DNA from: Acheta domesticus
Lineage: Eukaryota; Arthropoda; Insecta; Orthoptera; Gryllidae
NCBI GenBank assembly: GCA_031308135.1
Contig: JAHLJT010009436.1
Location: 222,037,286 to 222,101,285 of the forward strand
Direction: 5' to 3'
DNA: 64,000 nucleotides
This document shows, one piece after another, positions 12,701 through 22,508 of this stretch. The translations under genes were made by a program, and so were the position numbers. Each line of letters begins with the position of its first letter. Position 1 is the first letter of the stretch. The notes under the pieces were generated by a model. That model searched no databases. It worked only from the letters and a program-made list of their open reading frames with translations, and was not told the origin of the DNA.

Positions 12701-13017
12701 CGCACTCTGCTTAAGAACAACAAATTAAATACTCTCGTGCAACACTACCATGAATTAAATATTTTGACAAAAACGTCTTCACGAATACTGTAATAGCTTA
12801 GAATAGTCTACACAGAACATTTGTTCTTTACATACTAAAAACGTTGCTGGTCACGTAACACGTAAGTAAGCAGATATTTAATGTCTGGCGGCCTCTCTTT
12901 TGGAGCCTTACTGTTGCATGGTGCCAGCTGCGTGATAAGCAGAGACGCATTGAGTGGGAATATTCAGTCGGTACCTGCAGTATGAAAAAGTGGAATGACA
13001 CTATCAGACGTACGGTA
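9784..13017. other. No recognised gene; GC-rich island at about 10130-10450
   Basis: An AT-rich region interrupted by a GC- and CpG-rich island (about 10130-10450) containing GGCGCGGCGCGGC-type runs. Frames up to 133 codons cross it on both strands and in several phases, which is expected from its composition. None shows a domain. The rest, 10500-13017, holds no feature I can support apart from sequence at about 12930 on that may belong to the LINE fragment following. Confidence 0.4.
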
Positions 13018-13271
13018 TAGAACTATGGGGTTCTGCCAGGGAATCGAACATTGATATTCTCAGAAGATTCGAAACAAAAACATTTAGAAAGTTATCTGGA
13101 GCACCGTTGGTGGTGCACCACTAACAAAACACTTTACCAGGACCTAAATATCTCAACTATTGCGAACGTCATTACGAAAAGAAGCCACGAGTTTTTGAAG
13201 AAACTGAGTGAACATACAAATCATCTGTCAATTAATCTACTGGACAGTAGTAAGGACATGTACAGACTGTA
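13018..13271 (+). pseudogene. Jockey-type LINE reverse transcriptase, C-terminal fragment
   Basis: Two overlapping frames together resemble the extreme C-terminus of Jockey-group non-LTR reverse transcriptases. The first (about 13010-13128) gives an IELWGSAxESNIDILRRFE-like string and the second (13096-13271) gives TNKTLYQDLNI and a terminal LLDSSKDMYRL. A frameshift lies around 13100-13110. In this family the corresponding region reads roughly ELWG-(x)n-LQRFQNK-(x)n-NKTLHxDLxI and ends in an R-L-K/R motif. RT catalytic motifs and the endonuclease are absent, so this is a short dead fragment. Confidence 0.7.
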
Positions 13272-13589
13272 ACGTCAATATATGTTAGAACTGACAACCG
13301 CTACTTTAATCACTAATTAGACAAAACCACTTTAAATATAACCAATAAGTCTGTTTATTATATTTAACGAATTATAGTGTTATTTGTGTAAACTGAAACC
13401 ATTTACTAAATGTTCTTCAAGAAGAGATTGTAAGTTGTGTAGATGTGAAATAAAAACTGTTTAATTATTTTTGTATTTTTTCTCAGTTTTGGGGTATCTA
13501 ACGAAACTCTGGAAAACCTCTCGCACGTTCGGGAACAAGAATTTACTTTCAATATCTGCCCGCGATGGAAATTAGTAGTAATATTATGT
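13272..13589. other. AT-rich sequence, no recognised feature
   Basis: Possibly the untranslated tail of the LINE fragment just upstream. No poly(A) or target duplication could be fixed. Confidence 0.35.
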
Positions 13590-14000
13590 ACGGGCTTGGG
13601 ATGGGGTTTCCCTTCAACGCTGCCACTGCCCCTACCCAAGTGTCTAGTGATAGTTCCTGGTCTAGGCCACGCGGTATCGGCGTGGGGCGTCGCGGCGCTT
13701 GCCTTTGCCGGGGGCGGCGGCGCGGAGGCGTCGGAGGCGTCCCGACGCTGGGCGTCGCGGCGCGCGAATCCGGGTCAGTCGCGGCGGCAGCCGAGGAACC
13801 GGTCGCGCTGGCAGTGACGTCACCGCGGCGACGTCATGGGCGCCGGTCGTTCTGCGCGGTTGCCAGTCCGTGTTCACGGCTGCGCACGTCACGCGATAAG
13901 TCGCCGCCGCCTACTGGGAAGTGCGCGATAAGATTTTTGTCTCGGAACTGTGTGAAAGTTCATTATCCGCTTGAGTGCGCCGGTGCGGAGTTCTTGTGAA
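13590..14000. promoter_or_regulatory. GC/CpG-rich island with two CRE-type sites
   Basis: A strongly GC- and CpG-rich block in AT-rich surroundings. It contains a full cAMP-response-element palindrome TGACGTCA at 13815-13822 and a one-mismatch CRE, CGACGTCA, at 13829-13836. Frames up to 144 codons cross it on both strands, which its composition alone can explain. Known: CREB/ATF factors bind TGACGTCA, often in CpG-rich promoters. No gene was found on either side, so promoter function is only a possibility. Confidence 0.3.
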
Positions 14001-14654
14001 TGAGTGACTCCCAAAAGGAACCGGGGCAGGGCGGCCGTTGAATCAGGGCTGCAACATAATGGCATGTTGAATTTGTACCGTGGATTCATGAAGTAGACAA
14101 ATTCAATTCTTGGGAATGCGGAAGTTTACTATGATTAAGAATCAAGAACTTATGTTTGTATTTTAAGATTAGTGAAAATATGTTTGGATTTTGTAACATT
14201 AATGTTATAAGGTCTTCCTTTTAATGAATTGAAAAAATTAAATGATCTACATCGTTAAACTGGAAAGACGAACAGCAGAAATGAATTTCCTAATGCTGTT
14301 TCTTTGTTGCTGTGAATTTCCTAATGCTGTTTCTTTCAATACTCTTCGCCTTTTTACAATGTTATTGAAAGTGTAAAAAACTTTTAATAAGCATTGGGTC
14401 CGATAACCCAGTCTTTTTCCAAGTACAATATTAACTACTGCTAAATTCCTTTTGTTTCGGGCATACTGATAATCAAATTCACATGTAAATTACAATACCA
14501 ATATTAGATACTTTTTGCACCACGTGAAGCACCATACTAGAGACTTGAGCCTCTGTGCAACTCTTAAGTACGAATGCGCAGAGGCTCAAAAGTGGTTTTT
14601 ACCAAAGTGTTTTAAACGGTGCAAAAAATCTCTACTTATTGAGTATGGACATTA
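14001..14654. other. AT-rich sequence, no recognised feature
   Basis: Contains a local direct duplication of GAATTTCCTAATGCTGTTTC (about 14283-14335) but no gene or repeat family that I can name. Confidence 0.4.
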
Positions 14655-14790
14655 GGGAGTTTGTGCACGCCACAGCGAACAGCATTATAGATCTTCTGCG
14701 CATGTGCAGATACACTAGTGATGCAAAATTTCAACTTCGCATGCGCAGAAGATCAATAGTGCTTTAACGTTCGAGGGTGCACAAACACCC
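14655..14790. mobile_element. Short inverted-repeat MITE (GGG...CCC termini)
   Basis: The left end GGGAGTTTGTGCACG is matched in inverted form at the right end by GTGCACAAACACCC. A second inverted pair further in is ATAGATCTTCTGCGCATG against CATGCGCAGAAGATCAATA. Flanks are TTA on the left and TAT on the right. Known: GGG/CCC ends with a 3-bp TWA-type duplication are usual for PIF/Harbinger derivatives; assignment here is tentative. The length of 136 bp rules out coding capacity. Confidence 0.6.
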
Positions 14791-15000
14791 TATTACATTA
14801 GAGAATATCGATCATTACTTACATCGATTATCTAGAGCAGCTTACGATAGGCAACACGCCAAACGTCCCTGTGTCACTGTTAATCGGTTGCGGATGTCTG
14901 GCTTCGTATACAGCCCTTAAGGGGCCTACGAGTAAGTAATTCAAATTGAAATAATGTGATATTTAGTGCCTTCCTTATATTCTTAAATTATGACAGTTCT
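14791..15000. other. No recognised feature
   Basis: Short spacer between the MITE and the TTC microsatellite. Confidence 0.35.
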
Positions 15001-15040
15001 TTCTTCTTTCTTCTTCTTCTTCTTCTTCTTCTTCTTCTTC
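15001..15040 (+). repeat. (TTC)n microsatellite
   Basis: A nearly pure TTC run of about 13 units, with one interruption near its start. Confidence 0.95.
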
Positions 15041-15594
15041 AAAATACGGTTACTGCTACATTCTCGCAATCTTTTCGTTACTACTGATGAAAATAAGCAT
15101 TTATGAATATTGTAATGCGAATCTTATAACTTGTACTGAAAAGGTTTTATTTTAACAACATGATTATCAATTAATTAATCAAATTAACTTCCATCTATTT
15201 CTCTACAAACGTTTCAAGTGTGTAACAAAAGTTAACAAAAGTGAGGTCTTCTAAAAATGTCAGCTCATTTTCAGATATTGCAATACCGTTGCATTCTTGT
15301 CGTTATAAATTTTGAATACCTCAACTCTTCCGAGTGAGACAGACGAATTCACAGCTGTGAAAGACGGACGAAGGCAGACATCCTCCTCCAGGAGGTCCCG
15401 ATTAAGCGCCAGGCGAGGTGTCGAAGAGCCTGGAGGTCACGAGTCGCGTCGGGGCAGAAGGAAGAGGGGGTGGGTGAGGTCAGAGGGCGCGAATGGAGAC
15501 TCTCCAGGCGGGCCGTCAGCTATAGAGGTGGCAATGACTGTGACGATGGTGACAAATGCCGTAGCCGCTGTCGGAGTTTAGGTGTCACTCTTTG
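15041..15594. other. No recognised feature
   Basis: AT-rich, then from about 15340 purine- and G-rich. An 89-codon frame at 15312-15581 is Arg/Gly/Ser-rich and follows from base composition. Confidence 0.35.
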
Positions 15595-15745
15595 TAGAAG
15601 TGAATGGCAATGAGTGGTGGAAGGGATGGCAATGACTATGTTGTGTCTGGCAGCAGCGTTGGCAATGCAAGGCAGAGGTATCAGCGGCAACGATTGTGGC
15701 AACGACGGGCTGTAGCAGCGACAATCAGTTCAGCTCTACCAGCGT
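15595..15745 (+). repeat. Segment shared (inverted) with 9305-9455
   Basis: Carries GTAGAAGTGAAT, GGTGGAAGGGATGGCAATG and GCAGCGACAATCAGT in the same order as the minus strand at 9305-9455. The following ~300 bp (15746-16045) is a GGN/GAY-rich low-complexity stretch whose 162-codon frame encodes a Gly/Asp-rich string. I do not regard it as a gene. Confidence 0.55.
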
Positions 15746-16047
15746 CAGGGACGTCAAAAGTGATAGCAGGAGACGAAAGCAAAAGGAGAGCAGACTACGA
15801 GCATGTAGGCGTTGAGTATGGCGGAAGCGGTAACGAGGACAGGAACAGCGGTGATGATGACGGAAGCGGTGGTGGCGGAGATGACGGTGACGGTGATGAA
15901 ACGGCCTTGCAAGGCTTATGTTGGCGAGGGCGGGGACCGAGGAGCCGGAGACATGGAAGGGTCAGGGGTTGGCTTGATGGCAACGGCGATGGGGACAGTG
16001 GCTGCCGTGATGCGGACGGCGGGGGCTGTGGTGTCAACGACTGGGAC

Positions 16048-16285
16048 TATACTTCGGTTTTTCTTTCTTGGCGCACGGGGGTGTATCAATAAAATGGAAT
16101 ATCTCACGGTATTTCGCGTCGTTCTCGGTTGTGCCGCTAGGAGTAGCGTGATCGCGACTGCATCGAGCAGTGCTGGCCATCATGCGATTCCTGGCGGCAC
16201 AACGGAGATCGACGCGAAATACCGTAAGGTATTCCATCTTATTAACACCTCCCCCGTGCGCCAAGAAAGAAAAAAACGAAGTATA
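16048..16285. mobile_element. Palindromic MITE, family P, copy 2
   Basis: Starts TATACTTCGGTTTTTC and ends with the inverted AAAAAACGAAGTATA. The inner arms mirror each other almost completely: TTCTTGGCGCACGGGGGTG against CCCCCGTGCGCCAAGAA, TCACGGTATTTCGCGTCG against CGACGCGAAATACCGTAAGG, and TTGTGCCGCTAGGAG against CCTGGCGGCACAAC. The flanking TATA on each side suggests a TA-type target duplication. The element is nearly one perfect hairpin with a small central loop and has no coding capacity. Confidence 0.85.
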
Positions 16286-16289
16286 AACC

Positions 16290-16620
16290 AGCTACGGTAA
16301 AAGGGTCGCCGGCGCCGGCGCAGGCAGCGAGGCGGGCAATGGAAATGGAGGCGGCGGAGGCAGCGGGAGCGTCGGCGTCGGTGGCGGAGGGGTCAACGGC
16401 GGTTGACCCGTCGCTCTGGGTCACTGCCGCGCCGCGCCGCGCCCCGTCGCGCGCCTGGCGTTGCGTGGACGAGCGTCTCGCCTCGCTCTCGCGGTGTTGG
16501 GTCAGTTCCACACCGATCCTCTCTCTTCCCGGCGCGGCGCGGCGCGGCTGTGACGCGCGGCCGCCGTGCATGCCGCGCGTTCAGCGGCGTCCGGGCGCGC
16601 GGCGAGCGGCGTGACGATCG
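16290..16620. other. GC/CpG-rich island
   Basis: Very GC-rich with repeated CGGCGCGGCGCGGC strings. Frames run through on both strands in several phases, as expected from composition. It follows directly on the MITE. It may be a CpG island or part of an unrecognised repeat; no promoter motif stands out. Confidence 0.4.
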
Positions 16621-17799
16621 CTTGACTGATTTAGAGCAGTGTGGTCGCATGTGGACATTCCTTGGAGGGCTTAGTGTTAATGGTACCGTCGTTCATTTAT
16701 TACAGGCACATAAAAAAGGTTGTCAGGCCCAAGACTTGCCACATATTTCTTTATGTGTGTCGATGCGCTGATTGCGAAGCTGGAATTTCTCCACTACCTT
16801 CCAGTTTTTTTTGAAACCGCGAAAAACTACAGAGAAATTTATAATTTACAATATTAGAGATTATTATTTTTCGTGATTTAAAAAAAACTGGAGCGTGGTG
16901 ACGCAATTCTGGCTTCAGATTCTAATTCTGCGCATCAGCATACAAACAAAAATATGTGTCAAGGTTTTGGGTCTGACAAGCTTTTTTTGAGTCCCTGTGT
17001 TATTTTCCATGTCTTTCTCACATACGCTACGTAACAGTCTGAATGATACTTTTGGTAAACATGTGATTTCATATAGTGTTAGAGTCAATGGGGTGTATCA
17101 CTGTTTAGGGTTGTTAGCCAAAAATTACGAGTAATACGAAATTCTTTTTGCGTATTATCAAAAAGAAAAAGATCTCTCATTCCTAAGTACAAAATTTACC
17201 ATTTGTAAATTCTGAAATTAAAGAGTTTGTGTTACGTCATTAGACCCGATTTCCACGCTACGCTAAAAATCCGAAATAGTTTGTTAAAAGGAAGCGTGTA
17301 AATCGGACCTTAGGGAAGGAAAATGACAATTATGGTCCGCGAATCTTACATAATTGTTTTACATTTCTTATCGTATTATTGGATGCAATTTCTTGTCTTC
17401 TTGTAGAAATACGATTTTTAGGGAAATGCGCAGAGAATAATTATATCAATAGAGTAAATAAAAATCGTCGGGCACAAGTTTTATTACTTGCTCTAAATAC
17501 TCAGAATTAAATTGTCTAGGTCACTGAGTGTGTCAGGGTAACTGCCAGAATTTGTAAATTCATTAATTTGTAATTCAGTCAGCAAACAAATTAGTTCGCT
17601 ACTAGCACATTATTACTTTTCCTATGTAAAAAAATCGCCTTTTTCCGGCGCACGATTATGTAACTTTCTCTTCTTACGAAGAACTTCGTAAGGCGAGAAA
17701 GTAAAAAAGGTTGCTTTGTCTTGTGTGAGACACCTTTATAAGAGTGAGTGTTCACGAGTCCACTGAAGCAGAGCAGTTGGGCGTCACCAATTAAGTGCA
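16621..17799. other. AT-rich sequence, no recognised feature
   Basis: No long frame, RNA gene or inverted repeat that I can support. Confidence 0.4.
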
Positions 17800-17865
17800 T
17801 TAACGCGGCCGCGGGCAGCCGGTGCATGGGCGCGGGCAGGAGCTCGAGTCGGGGTCAGGCGACGC

Positions 17866-17902
<37 letters not shown>

Positions 17903-18080
17903 AGGGGCGCGTGGTGGCTGAATGGAGCGGAGCGCTGCGCTTGACCGCGCGGGTGGAGGGGTCGACGCGAGCGCGTGGCGCGGCGCGGCGCGGCGCGCAC
18001 TGCCGTTTCCGGGGCAGCTGCTCGGCAAACAGCGAAACAGCGTCGGGAACACTTGTCCCACTCGCAGCGCTGACATGTGG
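17800..18080. other. GC/CpG-rich island containing a (GT)n run
   Basis: A GC-rich block with GGCGCGGCGCGGCGCGG near 17977-17996 and an embedded (GT)n microsatellite at 17868-17900. Overlapping frames on both strands are compositional. Confidence 0.4.
17868..17900 (+). repeat. (GT)n microsatellite
   Basis: Uninterrupted GT dinucleotides, about 16 units. Confidence 0.95.
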
Positions 18081-18665
18081 ACGGTACCGCGGTCGGCGGC
18101 GTTTAAACTCGCGCTTTACATTCAGGTTGCCGGTGTAATGCGGCTTTCGCCTGTGTGGAATGCAATGCTGCTAATCAAGCAATTGAATCTATGGTTCTTA
18201 ATAGCTCATATCAGTAAATTGAGAATGTATCATGGCCTTGACATGACATGACTGACCTTGGCATGGACTTGGAAAATATTTCCAAATGACTGGCAGCTAC
18301 TACGATGCTGTTCGAATCCACAATTTTGTTTTGGACATATTTCGAAATATTTTCAATAATAGATATAGTTCTAATTTTGATTTATAATATTAGTACGTTC
18401 TGTAAAGAAAATGCATAAGGGGGTGTACAAGTATTTTTGAGATACGACTGACCAACAATCGACAGTCCTTACTATGAACGAATTAGTTTTTACAGACCAC
18501 ACCAGACGTACTGATGGCAGCCTGAAATATTGATGGCAGAGTGCATGCGGCTTCTCAGGGCGTAGCCGCGTCTGTATTCGCATAGTATCGATAACACCAC
18601 AGAAAATTCATCATCCGGCCGCCAGAATTCTTCTCTAGTGGTTCCATTCGTCACAAATATCTAGC
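18081..18665. other. No recognised feature
   Basis: Ordinary AT-rich sequence between the GC island and the MITE. Confidence 0.35.
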
Positions 18666-18915
18666 TATTCTTCGGTTTTTCTTTCTTGGCGCGTGGAGGT
18701 GTGTCATCAAAATGGAATACCTCACGGTATTTTGCGTCATTCTCGGTTGTGCCGCTAGGAGTCGCATGATCGCTAGTACTGCTCGATACATTTCGATCAT
18801 CGAGCAGTGCTGGCGGTCATGAGACTCCTAGCGGCACAACCGAGAACGACACAAAATACCGTGAGGTATTCTATTTTGACACCCCCCCGCGCCAAGAATG
18901 AAAAATCGAAGTATA
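18666..18915. mobile_element. Palindromic MITE, family P, copy 3 (best preserved)
   Basis: The ends are TATTCTTCGGTTTTTC and GAAAAATCGAAGTATA. The arms are close to perfectly complementary: GGAATACCTCACGGTATTTT mirrors AAAATACCGTGAGGTATTCT, and GTTGTGCCGCTAGGAGTC mirrors GACTCCTAGCGGCACAAC. Towards the centre, CGATCATCGAGCAGTGCTGG faces GCTAGTACTGCTCGATAC. It is the youngest-looking of the three copies and would fold into one ~120-bp stem. Nothing in it is coding. Confidence 0.85.
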
Positions 18916-18929
18916 GAGTCGAAAATTCG

Positions 18930-19015
18930 CCAGCGTCGATACTCGAACCTCAGGACCTCCCCGTCAGAGACGTTGAAGTGGCAAGTAATGTTGTCACTGA
19001 GCCATCACATTTGCT
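18930..19015 (-). mobile_element. tRNA-like SINE head, minus strand
   Basis: On the minus strand, TGGCTCAGTGACA (A-box-like) is followed about 45 bases later by GGTTCGAGTATCG (B-box-like), between GTGATGG and GCTGGCGAATTTTCG. The ends do not form a proper acceptor stem, so this is a tRNA-derived repeat or pseudo-tRNA, not a working tRNA gene. Confidence 0.5.
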
Positions 19016-20635
19016 GAATACTGTGGTAGGTGTTCTAGACAACTACATAATTATTTTGTCTTGAAAGTGCAGCGCGAGCCTTGCGCAATCACCTGAGCAT
19101 TGGCTGCGTCAAGAAGTGTTGACCGCATCTGCAGACGCTGCTTTCGGCTCGGCGCCGTGCGGACGTGTGCGAAAATTGACAGCAGGAAGTTACTGGTGTG
19201 GAAATTGTTGGCGTTCGTGATAGGTGTATTTAACTTTCATCCTCGTGTTTTAAACCTGAGTAATGTGGACGTACGCACATTTCTCTCGGAAAGGAATTGT
19301 CGAGTAGGAATTAAAAAAATATATTTGTGTCAAGACCCTGTTTTTTTCAGATGAGACTGTTTCTACATATGCACTGTTTCTCCATATGCTTAATTAAAAT
19401 TAACTTTCTGACTTGGACCGTTCATTAGACTATGTTTAATTTCACAAAAAATGTGTTATTTTATATTTAACGACGCAATGAATGCTTTGTCAATGAACAT
19501 CGGTATGAATTAGATTTATTTTTGTCCGATTTCTCTATCAACATTACTTTAGCTGTGATAATATGGAGTAAAAGTATTTATTATAATAATATATATTTGT
19601 GTCGAATGTGTCCTCTACATTTATTGTGAAAGTTGTGTTATTCTTGAATGCTTAAATATTTTCACCCCATTGATAGCAAGAAGAAGAGTGATTCAGAAAT
19701 GAAACATTCCAGTCTGGCCTACAAACGGACTGTTTTGTGAAACAATGTCATTGTTTTCTTCCTGACCATTTAAGACATTATTAGTCAGTCTATTCCTTAG
19801 ATCAGGTGTTCTCAACGTGCGGCACGAATCAGTTTTCTTGGCTTCCAAGGGAGATGGCCTTAAGGACACTGTTCTGGTCAGCCTTGCTTTTAATGTTAAC
19901 GGCTTTTCTGATGCTTTTCCTAATTCTTATAAATGTCCGAAGATCAATCAGTTTTTGATACACTGATCAAGCGTTACTTCAGAAACAACCACCAATGTCC
20001 GTGGAACCAAAATATCGTGTCAACGATTGGCTAGTTATTACATAATAATTGGTCACGAAGGAAATATTGTCAAATTGTGTTCTTAAAAAAGCAGACTACA
20101 GGATATGACCACTTTTCTGTCAGAAATTTATCGATATTTGGTAATTTATTTCCAGGAAACGAGGAAAGAACTTCTGTCATATTACATACATTTTTATAAT
20201 AATAATAACGTCATGTTAAAATGAATATAATTCGTTTGATGTATTTTCTCTAAGTTATCAGCTTCAACGGCAGCAGAAAATGGATTTTTCCGTGAATGCC
20301 CACGGAGTTCCCGGATGTGGTGTTTCGCGAACACAATTCTTTATTTTATTTTTTTTCTACGGGGCGAGCGGAAACGGGCATCCAGGATGGGGGTCATTTG
20401 CACCCGAGCGTGAAATACGATTCCACATACGGATCGCCGACGCGCTGGAATGCGCCTTCCACAGTCTCGATACAATTCAATTCTGATTAATTGTGACTGT
20501 GGACGAGAGAGTTCGCATGAATTATTTTGAACTAAATTTCGCGACTGTCATGAGTGGCTCAACATCTCGGTTCGAAGTTTCCATTGATATTTTTTCTAGA
20601 GGGATATGTCCTTTTTACTGTTTCGATTACTGCAT
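19016..20635. other. AT-rich sequence, no recognised feature
   Basis: Frames at 19100-19354 and 20280-20490 have no recognisable motif. No repeat edges or RNA genes were seen. Confidence 0.4.
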
Positions 20636-20639
20636 ACTT

Positions 20640-21460
20640 ACGTAGTAGAATCCACGTTTTGGGGGTCCTTAATACCGAAAAATTGGTTGACGTAAAATGT
20701 CTCTGCAGTCAACGCTAACGCCGAAACCATTCTAACGATTTTCTTCAAAATTGATGTCCCCTCATCAATCTTGACAAACTCAAGACCTTGCCAATATTTG
20801 AATTTGGGAGTACGTTACATGAAACGTCAAACAAATTTTCAAAATTGTCTCAAAAAATGGCTCTAAATTCTTTGATTTAGCTTTTCTCTCAAATCAGTTA
20901 AGTACGCTTAAAAATTGCGCCCACCTCATTTTTGGTGAAATATCTCAATTTTCGAAAATTTCAAAAGTTCAAAATTTTGAGTGTCTTCCCAGAACTACAA
21001 TAATAAAAATTGAGAACTTTCCTCTTCATGAAATATTTTTTTCAAAGATAGATCTTGTACTAAGTTGATGTACAAATTTTCGAAAAGGAGTTGTTTTCGT
21101 GTAATTGTGCGTGAAATATGGGCAATTTTTAAACAATTATTTTCTCAAAAACTGTTCAAAATTTGTTCTTAAAACTGTTTCTTTGGATGGAGTATTAAAG
21201 GTCGAAAAATATCACAGCTCCCATTTTTGTGGAACTGTGTATTTTCTCAAATTGCAGATAATTGACATTGCAAACGAAGAATTTTGATGATAGAGATTTT
21301 TCTTAAACGAAATATATTGTATAAAATTAGATCTTTAAGTAGTTTTGCAGTATTTTTTTGAAAAAAGTACTTTTAGGTATTTTTTCTTGAAGTTACCGTA
21401 CTTTATAAAAATATCTCAAAAACGGTTCAAACAATTTTCTTAAAATATTTTCCCGGTTAG
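20640..21460 (+). repeat. Dispersed repeat, family F2, diverged copy
   Basis: Shares ordered blocks with 25873-26400: GGGGTCCTTAATACCGAAAA against TGGGTCCTTGATACCGAAAA, then ACATGAAAC, ATTTTCAAAATTGTCTCAAA, a GGCTCTAAATT-like block, and an ATTTTCGAAAATT...CAAAAGTT block. The copies are old. Both lie in inverted-repeat-rich surroundings, and neither has coding capacity. Confidence 0.6.
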
Positions 21461-21524
21461 AACAAATGGCACAAGGCCAATTTTCGGAAGTTGTGTTTTC
21501 GAAAATTGCAAACAAAAGATTGTT

Positions 21525-21640
21525 GAGATGGCTGAGTGTAGCTGTGAGATTGGTATGTTTAGATGTACTGGATAGGAATAACGTGACTGATATGTTAAAT
21601 CTAAGCATCTGAGTTCGAACCTCAGCATGAAGAATTTTTT
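21525..21640 (+). other. tRNA-like sequence (pseudo-tRNA or SINE head)
   Basis: GATGGCTGAGTG (A-box-like) is followed by CTGAGTTCGAACCTCAG, a perfect 5-bp T-arm stem with a 7-base TTCGAAC loop, and then a T run. The ~75 bases between boxes are longer than in most tRNAs, and I could not close an acceptor stem. It is therefore more likely a tRNA-derived repeat than a working Ser/Leu-type tRNA. Confidence 0.35.
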
Positions 21641-21957
21641 TTCGGTGTTTGGAAACATTTTTGCAGTTTCAGGTATTATAATGTTGCGTAGCCGATAAAG
21701 AAATGCAAGAAAGTATTTGTTGTTGTAACACCAGTAGTTCTTATTTTAAAACATATGAAGGAGAAACTACACCAAATTCTGGATTATCTTAGGCCATCAC
21801 ATATGCCACATTTGAAATATCTTGTCTTTGGGATAATGCTAACAAAGCTCTCTCATCACCTCTAAAGGTTTTCTATAGTCATAGCTTCTAGCCAAGTTTT
21901 CTACACAAGTTTGTAAGTTGTTTTTTAAATTAATCCCTAAACTAATAAAAATGTTAA
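21641..21957. other. No recognised feature
   Basis: AT-rich spacer before the hairpin locus. Confidence 0.35.
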
Positions 21958-22077
21958 CAAGAAAATATTGAATGATCACAGGTGTTGTCATTGCCAACAA
22001 TGTTGGCAATGACAACACCTGTGATCATTTAATTTTAAATGCCAACGACATTTCACCACTAAACCAAGAAAATATTG
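21958..22077. mobile_element. Hairpin insertion: 59-bp perfect palindrome flanked by 13-bp direct repeats
   Basis: Bases 21971-21999 and 22001-22029 are exact reverse complements around a single central A at 22000 (29-bp arms, starting AATGATCACAGGTGTTGTC). CAAGAAAATATTG occurs at 21958-21970 and again at 22065-22077. A ~94-bp segment, consisting of the palindrome plus a ~35-bp right tail, therefore sits between 13-bp direct repeats that look like a target-site duplication. There is no coding capacity. It could be a non-autonomous mobile element, or a templated insertion made during break repair. Confidence 0.7.
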
Positions 22078-22232
22078 TTTGACAGGTTAATTAACACAGA
22101 TTTACTTGCTCGGAATAATTGCACTATTACGTTCTCCCTAGTAAATGAAGCTATTTTTAAATATCTGGTGATATGAATAACTATTATTAAAGAATTAACA
22201 TTAATTGAACTTTAATAATTAACATTATTAAA

Positions 22233-22465
22233 GAAATTTGTCAGCCCTTCGGTCCGAAGGGTCGCGGGTTCGAGTCCCGCCTTGGGCATGGTTGTTTGTC
22301 CCTTGCCTCTCATGTACATGTCGCTGAGAGCTTGGCTTTCTGCTGACCCCAGATTAGAAGAGCCCGCAAATGTGTTGGCGTCTAGTGTATGGTCGCAAAT
22401 GCGACCCATCGGGACGTAAAGAGTAACCAGCTGTCGGCTGGATAAAAGCCCTAGGAAAAAATACA
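22233..22465 (+). mobile_element. tRNA-derived SINE, family C, 5'-truncated
   Basis: Starts near a CCTTCGGTCCGAAGG hairpin, then GCGGGTTCGAGTCCCGC, a complete T-arm (5-bp stem, 7-base loop) with B box. About 170 bp of body follows, including TGGTCGCAAATGCGACCCATC, and an A-rich end (AGGAAAAAATACAC). No A box is present, so the 5' end is missing. The body differs from families A and B. Confidence 0.6.
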
Positions 22466-22508
22466 CACACTTGTATTTCCTCTAAGATCTATTTCGAAAC
22501 TAAGTAGA

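Noticed and set aside
15604..16300. 162-codon Gly/Asp/Ser-rich frames
   Set aside because: Low-complexity GGN/GAY sequence, and the frames run into the palindromic MITE at 16048.
16242..16771. Frames of 85-122 codons on both strands
   Set aside because: GC-rich composition and overlap with MITE and island; no motif.
21525..21640. Functional tRNA-Ser/Leu gene
   Set aside because: A good T-arm, but no acceptor stem closes and the distance between boxes is too long; kept only as tRNA-like.
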